From NCBI GenBank assembly GCA_027578815.1, contig JANBTH010000658.1, forward strand, positions 1 through 13,004: a stretch of 13,004 bases of DNA, in the 5' to 3' direction. Shown in pieces: positions 1-7,184 of this stretch; position 1 is the stretch's first letter; the number at the start of each line of letters is the position of its first letter. The translations under genes and the position numbers were made by a program. The notes under the pieces were generated by a model. The model was not told the origin of the DNA. It saw only the letters and a list, made by a program, of their open reading frames with translations, and did no database searches. The stretch comes from Coemansia sp. RSA 1804 (taxonomy: Eukaryota; Kickxellomycota; Kickxellomycetes; Kickxellales; Kickxellaceae).

Positions 1-618
1 CGACTCTGGCATTATCAGGTCGTCGTCAATCTTGACGTAAAAGTCGGTCTTCTCCGGCGCCTTGCACATGAGCTCCAAGGAATCAAAGAGCTTTTCCGAA
101 AGCGTGCCCCACTTGTAGTTCTTCGCCAGCTTGACATCGCACCCGTCCACCGTGGTGTCCTTGTCGCAGTACCGGGTGGCTCGCTTCTGTATGGCAAAGA
201 GGTCGTAGAGGTCGCTGCTAAAGTCTCCGCGGAACATGAATATCGTTGATGTCACCTTTTCTGGAACCTTGCGAACTCGCTTCAACGAGTAGAGCTCGGC
301 TGGATGTGGTAGATGCGGTTTGTTCCTCTGCTCTTCAATAAACGCATGCTGCTGTTCGGGCGTCATTTTTTCCTCCTTCTGCTGAGGCTTCTCCTGCTCT
401 TGTAGTTTCTCTGGTGTCGTTGGAGGCCCCTCTGGTACCTTATGCGGTGGCCGATGCGGCGGATGATGGTGCGGCGGCGGTGGTGGTGGTGGCGGATGCT
501 GCCTGCCCAGGCTTACGTTTGGAAAGTCCAAAAGATGGTAGCTGGCTGCAAGTGTTACCAAAACCACCAACGCAGTAATCGAGACAATAATAACCCGATA
601 CTTTGTGAATGAAATCAT
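1..618 (-). CDS. GT31-like (beta-1,3-galactosyltransferase type) glycosyltransferase, N-terminal part, cut by window edge
   Basis: The first 206 codons are visible, starting at the ATG at 618-616 (purine at -3) and open to base 1. Residues 1-8 are a short cytoplasmic tail, about 9-30 form one hydrophobic segment (a signal anchor), and about 41-100 are a Pro/His/Gln/Glu-rich stem with eight prolines in a row (42-49) flanked by histidines. The luminal part begins near residue 105. Residues 170-206 match the core of GT31 enzymes: an aromatic/GTL segment, a helix like the family's conserved Lys-rich helix, then FYVKIDDDLIM with the acidic triad D198-D199-D200 that binds the metal-nucleotide sugar. 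This is type II Golgi membrane architecture, so a role in adding galactose or a related sugar to glycoproteins or glycolipids is likely. The exact donor and acceptor cannot be told. The C-terminal half lies outside the window, so family membership rests on the DDD region and the topology. Confidence 0.72.
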   Translation of the reverse strand, partial: MISFTKYRVIIVSITALVVLVTLAASYHLLDFPNVSLGRQHPPPPPPPPHHHPPHRPPHKVPEGPPTTPEKLQEQEKPQQKEEKMTPEQQHAFIEEQRNKPHLPHPAELYSLKRVRKVPEKVTSTIFMFRGDFSSDLYDLFAIQKRATRYCDKDTTVDGCDVKLAKNYKWGTLSEKLFDSLELMCKAPEKTDFYVKIDDDLIMPES

Positions 619-1693
619 TGCCACGGCTTTTTTTGTTGTTTGATGGCAGGGAGAGCTGTTTGTTTGTGTAAAAGATTATTGTTACCCTGGTCGTTATTAT
701 ATGTAGTAGGTACAGGTAGAAGGGTTATTTAGGATGGAACGATGCGAAAAGAAATAAATTCTGGATGTAAGAAGAAAAGAAAAGAAGTCTAAAGGGAAAA
801 ACAACACACATCGGGGTTGCGTCAGGGCAATGCGCAATGTCTATTTTGTTTCTCCTTTAATTCTTTTTACAGCAATCTTTCATTCAATCCAAAATATCAT
901 GAAAAGGGCACAAAAAACCATCAATTCTGCTGAAATGCAAAAAAAAAAATTGGGCTTTTGTGCGCATCGTTGATCGTTTTTCCTTCTGCTTTTAGATGCA
1001 AAGAAAAAAGCGACCCATTTCACCATCCAATGAAAATGAGGTGCACACTTGAAAGCAAGCACAGCTTGGGGTGATTTTCCCTGTCACAAAAAGAAATTAT
1101 ACTGCATGCTGCTGTTATTGGCTTGGCATAGGGGAAAAAAATAACACAGCACTAATCTTAATGTTGCACACAGTGCTTTTCGTGGTTGCAGTTCGAGCAG
1201 TCCGCGTTGGTTTTTGCACCAGCAGAAAGACGGGCTGGTTACATAACCAAAGGCTGCATTGTAATTTACCTGAAAAATCCTATAGATAGAACACACATAG
1301 GGAAGCTTGTTCAACTTGCCTTGCTTAAAGCTCTATTCACATTTGGTCTTCAATGTGGAAAAGCAAATGTGTAGCAACCTCTTAGCAAAAAGAGCACATG
1401 TGGTAATATATCTTTATCTTATCACATAGACACAAACATTACATGGATATTATATGCACAAACGATCTACTTCACACTCTCAGTTTTCCGATTAGAGACC
1501 TTACTAACACTATTCTTTAGTTTTACATGCAGAACAACAAGAAAACGAGAATATAAGAAGCAGTCTGTGCATTACAAATGCTTATATTTCTCATTTCCTT
1601 GATTGCGAGTCTTTTTTATTTCTTCTTTATTCATTGCTTAAACTCGGCTATTAAATCTTTTTGCTTTTGTGGTCATCTTCTAGTAAAGAAAAA
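619..1693. other. Divergent intergenic region between the glycosyltransferase and MATE genes
   Basis: About 1.07 kb of AT-rich DNA with many A and T runs and no convincing gene on either strand. Candidate core promoters are ATATAA on the minus strand (696-702, about 80 bases before the glycosyltransferase ATG) and TATAAG on the plus strand (1552-1557, about 140 bases before the MATE ATG). An 8-bp inverted repeat (CACATTTG at 1338-1345 and CAAATGTG at 1364-1371) can form a hairpin, but arms of this size are expected by chance in sequence like this. CTTATC/GATAAG-type motifs occur near 1410-1425. None of these is proven to be functional. Confidence 0.5.
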
Positions 1694-3232
1694 ATGACAA
1701 CGGCTAGCGATGCCCAACAGGGCAATATTCCAGAGATAAACGAGAGGCTGAATAGCAATGAAGCAACACCGCTTCTCTCCACTTCGCTGTCAGATCTTGA
1801 CATTACCATAGCAAACAATGACACTAAAGAGCCCTACATCATGGCAGCGATGAGAGAATTCAGGTTTATTGCATCAAAGAGTTCACTGACAACCTTGACG
1901 CTTCTGCTGGAATTCTCATTTTTTACTGTAAACGTTCTGATTGTTGGACATTTGGGTGCAAAGGAGCTTGGTGCAATATCACTAGGCGTAACCTTTCAGG
2001 TCATTATTGCAATGGCACCAACGTTTGGAATAGCTTCGGCTATGGATACATTCTGCAGTACTGCATTCACTGCTTCGCGTGACAAGACCCTTGTTGGCTT
2101 CCATCTCCAGCGGGGAATAATTGCAGTGTGCACTTATGTTGCTCTCATCACGCCGATACTGTGGAATGCCGAGTATCTTTTGTTGCTTATAAAACAGGAC
2201 CCAGAAGTTGCACATCTTGCAGGACTATATTTGCGGTTCCACACTATAAACGCATTGCCTTTTGGAATATTTGAATTGACGAAGCGCTTCTTACAAGCGC
2301 AGGGATTTATGGAGGCTGGAACGATCATTACGTCAGTTGCTGCACCAATTCACTGGATTAGCTGCTATGTGTTTGTGCTATCGCCAAGACTTGGCATGGG
2401 TTTTATAGGCGCAGCAATTGCCAACACAATTTCAAACACTCTGTTGGTAATTGGAATAATTGTTTTTACCTACTACAGTCCTGCTGCTGAGGCGTGGGGC
2501 GGTTGGAAGGCTAGCGCATTCCGCAATATGTGGGCCTTTTACAAGTTTGCTATTCCTGCAATTATTACGGTTTGTGCTGATTGGTTTGTATTTGACCTGC
2601 TTGCACTGGGAGCATCTTATTTTGGGCCTGATCAACTTGCCGGAAGCGCCGTTATGGTTAACGCTGTTGTAAACATATACCACTTTAGTAATGGTATTGG
2701 ATTCGGTGTCAGCCCTCGAATCGGCAACCACATTGGCGCTGCAAAGCCTCGCCAGGCACGCATAGCAGCCGATGTGTCCTTAATATCAGCAGCCATTAAT
2801 GTCACTATTGGATGTCTGTTGTTGACGCTGTGTGGTGACTGGTGGATATCCATGTACACAAAAGATCATAATGTGGTTCGTGAAACAAAAAAGCTGATTC
2901 CCATTGCGTGTATGGTGGTTTTGGGCGATGGCTTAAACAGTGTACTTGCAGCAATACTGCGTGGACTAGGCCGCCAGGAAGCTAGTTCATATATATTTCT
3001 AACTGGTCTTTACGGATTCGCTTTGCCAGTGGCTTTATATCTAGGGTATGTCAGACACGTAGAAACAGCCGGACTCTGGTGGGGTACGTGTGTTGGAGTT
3101 CTTATTGTTGCGGTGCTTCAGTTTGTCTACATATACATGTTTATTGACTGGAAAAATGAGGTGCGCATTGGGTTTCTGCGACTTCAAGACAGCAGCAGAG
3201 ACAACGCAGAAGGCGCTGATGGATTAGAGTAG
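1694..3232 (+). CDS. MATE-family multidrug/toxin extrusion transporter
   Basis: A 512-residue integral membrane protein predicted to export organic cations or toxic metabolites in exchange for H+ or Na+, at the plasma or vacuolar membrane. The start chosen is the ATG at 1694 with A at -3; the open frame extends 11 codons upstream but only to a TTG. Residues 1-58 are a hydrophilic N-terminal tail with an acidic, Ser-rich TPLLSTSLSDLD stretch typical of fungal and plant MATEs. About twelve hydrophobic segments follow, ending near residue 485. Family landmarks are MDTFCSTAF...GFHLQRG (117-141) in the first bundle, GMGFIGAAIANTISN (234-248), SPRIGNHIGAA (340-350) in the second bundle, and LRGLGRQE (422-429). 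Length and layout match yeast Erc1-type proteins, and there is no intron. Codons are far less GC-rich than those of the genes right of 7.5 kb. The substrate cannot be predicted. Confidence 0.93.
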   Translation: MTTASDAQQGNIPEINERLNSNEATPLLSTSLSDLDITIANNDTKEPYIMAAMREFRFIASKSSLTTLTLLLEFSFFTVNVLIVGHLGAKELGAISLGVTFQVIIAMAPTFGIASAMDTFCSTAFTASRDKTLVGFHLQRGIIAVCTYVALITPILWNAEYLLLLIKQDPEVAHLAGLYLRFHTINALPFGIFELTKRFLQAQGFMEAGTIITSVAAPIHWISCYVFVLSPRLGMGFIGAAIANTISNTLLVIGIIVFTYYSPAAEAWGGWKASAFRNMWAFYKFAIPAIITVCADWFVFDLLALGASYFGPDQLAGSAVMVNAVVNIYHFSNGIGFGVSPRIGNHIGAAKPRQARIAADVSLISAAINVTIGCLLLTLCGDWWISMYTKDHNVVRETKKLIPIACMVVLGDGLNSVLAAILRGLGRQEASSYIFLTGLYGFALPVALYLGYVRHVETAGLWWGTCVGVLIVAVLQFVYIYMFIDWKNEVRIGFLRLQDSSRDNAEGADGLE

Positions 3233-3781
3233 TTTTGTTTAAAGTAGCATATCAAATAGTTGTCTATTCTTTGTTTCATGTCTATAAATGGGTGAAAGAG
3301 CATTGTCTACCCTTGCCTAATTATCATGTTGAAAAGCAAGAATAATTTCATAAGCGAAACAGGGTTTGTTGACCATGAAATAAAAAAGAAATGTCTTTGA
3401 AATATGACGTCAAAGGATGAATTTTGTGATAAAAGATGCAATCAAGAAACAATAGAAACATATATCTGCACATGCAAAAGCCTGTACGTAAAAGGCTAAA
3501 AGCAAGAAACGAGATAATTTGCTTTTGAAAGGCATGTGCAAATTGTAGTTAATTCACTTTGTGGGCTGAAATGATTTCAGTTTTTGTTTCGTTGGAAGCA
3601 CCAGCAAGAAAGAAAACAAATCAAAACGCATCTTTATTTGCTTATTGCTTGGGTTTCCAAACATGAGCGGTTTATATGCTGCATTATTTCATCAACAATA
3701 ATAATATTTCTAGCTATGAGGAGTGATTATGTTTTAAAAAAAACTGTAAATCAGAGGTGGTTTGGGTTAGAATCACGACAA
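3233..3781. other. Intergenic region after MATE, upstream of tRNA-Val
   Basis: No coding region is supported. AATAAA at 3379-3384, about 147 bases after the MATE stop, is the best polyadenylation signal. A perfect 8-bp palindrome TGACGTCA (3405-3412), the ATF/CREB consensus, lies just after it, and CTTTGA/TCAAAG arms (3395-3400 and 3410-3415) surround it. A structured stretch at 3467-3540 is listed separately. The open frame at 3584-3796 begins with TTG and ends inside the tRNA, so it is not a gene. Confidence 0.5.
3467..3540. repeat. Nested inverted repeats able to form a three-way junction
   Basis: Three sets of complementary arms are nested without clashing. The outer stem is 9 perfect bp (TGCACATGC 3467-3475 with GCATGTGCA 3532-3540). 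Inside it lie a 5-bp hairpin (AGCCT 3479-3483 with AGGCT 3493-3497, 9-nt loop) and, directly abutting, an 8-bp hairpin (AAAAGCAA 3498-3505 with TTGCTTTT 3519-3526, 13-nt loop). The joining strands are AAA, none, and GAAAG. The element sits 235 bases after the MATE stop and 240 bases before tRNA-Val. It could be a structured 3'-UTR piece, a small RNA, a DNA cruciform, or chance. It lacks the hammerhead core, and no known RNA family was recognised. Confidence 0.4.
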
Positions 3782-3855
3782 GTCGCGATGGTGTAGTTGG
3801 TTATCACGTACGCCTCACACGCGTAAGGTCTCCAGTTCGAGCCTGGATCGCGACA
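3782..3855 (+). tRNA. tRNA-Val (anticodon CAC)
   Basis: All arms fold. The 7-bp acceptor is GTCGCGA with TCGCGAC, discriminator A at 3855. The D arm has GTG/CAC around AGTTGGTTAT. The anticodon stem is TACGC/GCGTA with loop CTCACAC, giving anticodon CAC for the GUG valine codon. The T arm is TCCAG/CTGGA with loop TTCGAGC. The A box lies in the D arm and the B box (GTTCGAGCC type) in the T arm, as for pol III genes. There is no intron and CCA is not encoded. A six-T terminator follows directly. Confidence 0.96.
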
Positions 3856-3861
3856 TTTTTT
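3856..3861 (+). terminator. Pol III T-run terminator of tRNA-Val
   Basis: Six T residues directly follow the discriminator base, the standard RNA polymerase III stop signal. Confidence 0.85.
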
Positions 3862-4314
3862 GCCTTTTGTTTTCTTGTTGGATTTCCCTGATGTCTTTTT
3901 TTTTACGTATTTCACTATATCTTTTTACAGATTGTGGATCTTGGCGCTTATTATTTATTTTGGCTGTGGCTGCATCATTTCCAGCCATGCAAATATTATT
4001 ATAACTTTTTGACATGATGGGGGCCCGCCACAACACATTTGGACTAAAAATATTACACATGTCAATAAGGTCGAGTGAAACAGGACTGCCATGTCTAGTC
4101 TGATCGTGTCAAATAACAAAAAAGGGTGGATACGATTTCTTGGACAACATGACATTGACATTGACATTACCCAGCCAGCTCTATTTTTTATTTGTATTTT
4201 ATCAAGTCTGTTTTTTCTCTCTCAATTGACATGACATTAACAAGGCGAGTACTCTGTGTTGGTGGTGGCATTACACTGACAGACAAGAAGGAAGGATATG
4301 TTTTTCGTTTCGAG
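3862..4314. other. Intergenic region upstream of the zinc-finger microprotein gene
   Basis: AT-rich flank between the tRNA-Val terminator and the TATA box at 4315. It contains several T runs, a short tandem of ACATTG-like units near 4149-4167, and a GT-rich patch near 4258-4270. No reading frame with a credible start or a recognisable product was seen on either strand. It presumably holds upstream promoter elements of the microprotein gene. Confidence 0.45.
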
Positions 4315-4322
4315 TATAAAAG
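4315..4322 (+). promoter_or_regulatory. TATA box (TATAAAAG) of the zinc-finger microprotein gene
   Basis: A full TATAAAAG consensus, the same as the one before the arginase gene. Transcription would be expected to start about 30 bases downstream, near 4345, giving a leader of about 100 nt. That leader is rich in C and A, and its only ATG is one followed at once by TAG (4354-4359). Confidence 0.65.
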
Positions 4323-4442
4323 AGCGGATGTGGAGAAGGTGTTTTTATTTCTGATGTAGATTGGACCATCAGCAACACCCACCACCTCGCATCTCCTGAG
4401 CCATCAGCATTTACAACCTCATACATTTTGCATTACACAGCC

Positions 4443-4550
4443 ATGGCTTGCAATAACAAATCGTGCCAGTTCTGCGGAGCAATTTTTCCGAATGAAGAAG
4501 CAGTTATCGAACATATCCGCGAGTGCCATTTTTACCCAGAACTCTACTAG
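4443..4550 (+). CDS. Single-zinc-finger microprotein, 35 residues
   Basis: The ATG at 4443 has a strong start context (gccATGG), and 35 codons follow before TAG. The protein is nearly all one classical zinc finger. C8-x2-C11 is followed by F15 at the C+4 position, hydrophobic V21 at the usual Leu position, H24, then C28 (x3) and H29 (x4). The spacing from second Cys to first His is exactly 12. The last ligand may be C28 (C2HC) or H29 (C2H2). Only six residues follow H29. The gene has its own TATA box 128 bases upstream and a CA-rich leader similar in style to that of arginase, which argues against a chance ORF. A lone finger usually binds DNA weakly, so protein binding, RNA binding or a competitor role are possible; this is inference. 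It could also be a remnant of a longer gene, but no splice path was found that extends it. Confidence 0.62.
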   Translation: MACNNKSCQFCGAIFPNEEAVIEHIRECHFYPELY

Positions 4551-4953
4551 ATCATAAGTAAAGCAAGGCTCCAGGGGATAAGTAGCCACTTATTGCATCG
4601 ACCATGCTATTCTCCCCGTAGGAAGATCTTGAGACGATCATCATCACCAGTGCATTTATAGAGACATTGCGTTGCATTTTACCATTGCATCTTATCATTC
4701 ATCCATTCATTCATTCAAGCATCCAGTCATCCAGTCATACACGCATACTTACGCCCACGAATGCATTCACATACACACAGACGTAGTTTTGTTTCGTTAT
4801 TTGCTTGCTTTAGTTCTTTACTTTAGTGCAGAAATACATTGATGGATTTTACCATCCTTTTTCATAACCATAGATCAAATGATCTTGTTATTTCTAGCGG
4901 AAAGGATAGGTGTATATAAACAGTACGTTTAGAATGCAGAAGGAAAAGAATAA
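4551..4953. other. 3' flank of the microprotein gene and of the DUF1764 gene
   Basis: About 400 bases without a supported gene, between two convergent 3' ends. It holds a degenerate CATT/CATCCA simple repeat (about 4696-4740), an imperfect palindrome AGATCA-AA-TGATCT (4872-4885), and TATATAAA on the plus strand (4913-4920). No clear AATAAA signal was found for either flanking gene. Confidence 0.45.
4696..4740. repeat. Degenerate CATT / CATCCA simple repeat
   Basis: A short run of ATTC-type units followed by two ATCCAGTC units, in noncoding DNA. It looks like ordinary replication slippage. Confidence 0.6.
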
Positions 4954-5412
4954 CTAAAAGCAGCAGTTGCAATCAAAAGGACAAAGCTCGGTATCGCCCT
5001 CGCCCTCGCCTATACGCAAATCGTCCATATAAAAGACGCGCAAACCGTCCTCTGTGTACTTTGAAGACTTGCCTCGGGAATCGGCAAAGCCATCGTCCTT
5101 TGGGGGCAAATGCTGCTGTTTTCTGCCATTGTTGTTGCTGCTGCCTTTATTACTGCTGTTGTGTGGAAAAGCGGTTGTAGATTTGCCAGCGTTTGTGGCG
5201 TCAACGACTTTGACGGACGATGTCTTCTTTGGGGTTAGATTTGGATTTGGGGAATCGGTAGCTGCCGCAGTTGAAGAAGAAGGAGAGACGCGTTTTGGCT
5301 TGGAGCTAAAGATATCATCGATTTCAGACTGCTTTTTGGAAGCGGAGGAAGTGGGAGTTGGGGGTTTTTTCTTGACAACTTTGCCGGCCTTGACCTTGTC
5401 TTTCTGTGCCAT
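4954..5412 (-). CDS. DUF1764 family conserved eukaryotic protein
   Basis: A 152-residue protein of a conserved eukaryotic family whose function is not established to my knowledge. The N-terminal third is very basic (Lys at 4, 6, 8, 11, 14-16) and carries the short conserved SEIDDIF motif at 29-35. Residues 41-103 are low-complexity Ser/Thr/Asn/Pro and probably disordered. The C-terminal signature is intact: DGFADSRG (107-114), TEDGLRVF (120-127), and GDTELCPFDCNCCF (139-152) with C144, C148, C150 and C151 at the very end, a possible metal site. The start is the first ATG in frame. Two TATAAAA-type boxes lie about 105-115 bases upstream. It is divergent from the HMG-box gene. Basic, disordered proteins of this kind are often nuclear or nucleolar, but that is only an inference here. 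Confidence 0.88.
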   Translation of the reverse strand: MAQKDKVKAGKVVKKKPPTPTSSASKKQSEIDDIFSSKPKRVSPSSSTAAATDSPNPNLTPKKTSSVKVVDATNAGKSTTAFPHNSSNKGSSNNNGRKQQHLPPKDDGFADSRGKSSKYTEDGLRVFYMDDLRIGEGEGDTELCPFDCNCCF

Positions 5413-5866
5413 TGCCTCTTTCTCCCTGGCTCTTCAACGGAAAACAGCAAAGAACAATCAATTTCAGAGACAAGAAGAAAAAGAGAGGAGATAAACGGCT
5501 GAATAATAAAACGTTTTTATAATTTTATAACCTATTTATGTGCAGAAATGATTTTCTCTCGTATTCCATGATGATGAAAAAAACAAGCAATTGGCTTTGT
5601 TTCATTTTGACAATGGACATGAGGTTTTGGGACAACACTTTTCTGCAAAAGAGTCTAGATGGGCACAACAAAAAACAGTAGGAGAAAAGGCGTGGTTTTT
5701 ATTGGGTTTTTTGTTGTTGACGTGTTGTTTATTTTTCCTTCTTATGCAACTAATATTTACTTTTTATAGCAATTTTATCACCATTCTACCTTTTATTCAA
5801 TCAACTGCGTTAAAGAGGGAGAATCCGCAACCTTTATAATTTGTCGTTGATTATTATAATTAAACA
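5413..5866. promoter_or_regulatory. Shared divergent promoter region, DUF1764 / mitochondrial HMG gene
   Basis: A 454-base AT-rich region between two divergent starts. On the minus strand TATAAAAA (5514-5521) and TATAAAA (5523-5529) sit well for the DUF1764 gene. On the plus strand TTTATAAT (5833-5840) lies close to the HMG start and would give a very short leader, so the true element may be further upstream. The open frame at 5591-5839 encodes a hydrophobic peptide with no recognisable family and is not supported. Confidence 0.45.
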
Positions 5867-6715
5867 ATGTTGCGTGTTATTCAATCGTTCACCAAGATCC
5901 AGATTACAGCGGCGGCGTCGCGTGGGTTTGCAGCAACAGCAGGACCTGCAAAGGCCAAGACGGCGGACAGCAGCAGGGGTGCAAAGCCGGGAAGAAAGGA
6001 AGTAAAGAGCAAGGCGGCGAAGCAGAAGAAGAAAGCTAAAGCGACAGCCAAGAAGCCGGCCAAAAAGGCAGCCAAGAAGCCGGCAAAGGAGTTGTCGCCC
6101 TTGAAGAAGATGCTAATGTCCAAGAGGCCGCTTGTGGATGTTCCCAAGTCGCCGCCATCAAACGGATACGCGTACTTCATCAAAGACCAGTACAAGGCGA
6201 TGGCCAGCAGCGGAGGAAAGGACAGCATTGCAGAGTTTTCACGCAAGACGTCGCTCAAGTGGAAGCAGCTGGGAGAGCCGGAGCACACAAAGTACGTGAG
6301 CATAGCGAAGACAGGGCTTGCGCAGCATGAGAAGGACATGCTTCAGTGGTGGAAGACCGTGGATCACAGGAAGGTTGATCTGGAAAACATGCGCCGCAGA
6401 CGGATCAACAGGGAGATCCGCGACAAGATCAAGGCGGGCGAGCCGACAAAGCTGTCAAAGCTCCAGATGCTCAAGGACCCGCATCAGCCCAAGATGCCGG
6501 CCTCCAAGTATATTATGTTCTCCCAAGAGAAGCTGGCTGGTCAGTCCCCTGATCCGTCGTTGCCGCTGACCGAGAGAGCCGCCGCTATTGCCAGAATGTG
6601 GAGGTCGATGTCGCAGAGCGAAAAGGCGCCGTACAGCGAGGCTTATAGCGTGGAGCTGGCTGCGTACAAGGATGCGATGACAAAGTATAGGAACAGCATC
6701 GCTATTGGCCGTTAA
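5867..6715 (+). CDS. Mitochondrial two-HMG-box DNA-packaging protein (Abf2/TFAM type) with H1-like basic tail
   Basis: The 282-residue product has a predicted mitochondrial targeting peptide: residues 1-21 are rich in R, K, S, T and A, lack acidic residues, and end in R19-G20-F21, a typical processing motif. Residues 29-80 are a Lys/Ala/Pro-rich segment with repeated AKKPAKKAAKK units resembling a histone H1 tail. HMG box 1 spans about 94-163 (P-K-S-P-P-S-N-G-Y start, then K-W-K and W161-W162). HMG box 2 spans about 208-277 (P-K-M-P-A-S-K-Y-I-M-F start, then M-W-R-S-M and Y-x-E-A-Y). A basic helix at 176-190 links them. By analogy with yeast Abf2 and animal TFAM it should coat and bend mitochondrial DNA and keep the nucleoid. 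Abf2 is about 183 residues, so this protein is long because of the extra basic segment. A candidate AATAAA lies 127 bases after the stop. Confidence 0.88.
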   Translation: MLRVIQSFTKIQITAAASRGFAATAGPAKAKTADSSRGAKPGRKEVKSKAAKQKKKAKATAKKPAKKAAKKPAKELSPLKKMLMSKRPLVDVPKSPPSNGYAYFIKDQYKAMASSGGKDSIAEFSRKTSLKWKQLGEPEHTKYVSIAKTGLAQHEKDMLQWWKTVDHRKVDLENMRRRRINREIRDKIKAGEPTKLSKLQMLKDPHQPKMPASKYIMFSQEKLAGQSPDPSLPLTERAAAIARMWRSMSQSEKAPYSEAYSVELAAYKDAMTKYRNSIAIGR

Positions 6716-7153
6716 ACGAGGTTTTTGGACAGCCTTTCTCCCCCTTTTTCTCGCTTTTTCTTTTCTTCACTTCCCCTCTTTCTTTGGCAGCGGTTATCAG
6801 CTGACATCTACCTGGCTGGCGATTGGTCCGTAGTCATGGACAATAAAAATAATTTTATGCACTTTTCTTTTTCCCATTTTCGTCATCCATTGTTTTGGGC
6901 TTTTGGATGGCGATATGTGTGTTTTTTGCTTTGTTCTGTTCCCACAGTCGGACATCATCATCAGCATTCCGCTCACCATGTCTGACTTTATTTCCTTTGG
7001 TTCTTGTTTGCAAGAGGAGAACCTGAGACAAAACAAAGAGAGATTCGGAGGAAGAAGGCCTGGGAATGGGCGAGGAAAAAAGGAGCCATATGTACATATG
7101 TACTTTCCAGCCCCTTTTTATTTTCCGCCTGCATGCGTGCAAGCAGTCTCAGG
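6716..7153. other. Intergenic region, HMG gene 3' end to arginase promoter
   Basis: It starts with a pyrimidine-rich stretch (about 6735-6790), then AATAAA (6842-6847), the likely polyadenylation signal of the HMG gene. The rest up to 7153 is upstream promoter DNA of the arginase gene and includes the tandem palindrome listed separately. A frame running from 6903 into the arginase N-terminus is out of frame with it and has no family features. Confidence 0.5.
7087..7103. promoter_or_regulatory. Tandem palindrome (two CATATGTA units) upstream of arginase
   Basis: CATATGTA occurs twice in a row, so CATATGTACATATG (7087-7100) is a perfect 14-bp palindrome, overlapped by GTACATATGTAC (7092-7103). 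Each unit contains an E-box-type CATATG core. It lies about 51 bases before the TATA box, a usual spot for an activator or repressor site. Which factor binds, and whether arginine acts through it, cannot be told. Confidence 0.4.
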
Positions 7154-7161
7154 TATAAAAG
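7154..7161 (+). promoter_or_regulatory. TATA box (TATAAAAG) of the arginase gene
   Basis: Full consensus, followed by a C-rich and then strongly pyrimidine-rich stretch (about 7177-7220) where transcription would start. It is 342 bases before the arginase ATG. Confidence 0.7.
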
Positions 7162-7184
7162 GAGGCCAAAAGGACCCCCCGCGG

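Noticed and set aside
1338..1371. 8-bp inverted repeat in the divergent promoter region
   Set aside because: Arms of this length and spacing are expected several times by chance in 13 kb of AT-rich DNA.
1661..1693. Eleven-codon N-terminal extension of the MATE frame
   Set aside because: It begins with TTG, not ATG; nuclear genes start at ATG and the ATG at 1694 has a good context.
3467..3540. Hammerhead ribozyme as identity of the three-way junction
   Set aside because: The conserved core CTGATGA is absent, and the junction strands do not match the ribozyme pattern.
3584..3796. A 70-codon frame running into tRNA-Val
   Set aside because: It starts with TTG, has no family features and ends inside the tRNA.
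4558..4621. Possible GT-AG intron after the microprotein ORF, which could join it to a longer protein
   Set aside because: The donor lies after the in-frame TAG at 4548-4550, so splicing would not extend the protein; no branch-site consensus was clear.
5054..5494. A 146-codon plus-strand frame antisense to the DUF1764 gene
   Set aside because: Its Leu/Cys runs mirror the Asn/Lys/Gly-rich sequence of the real gene on the other strand; DUF1764 carries a recognised signature.
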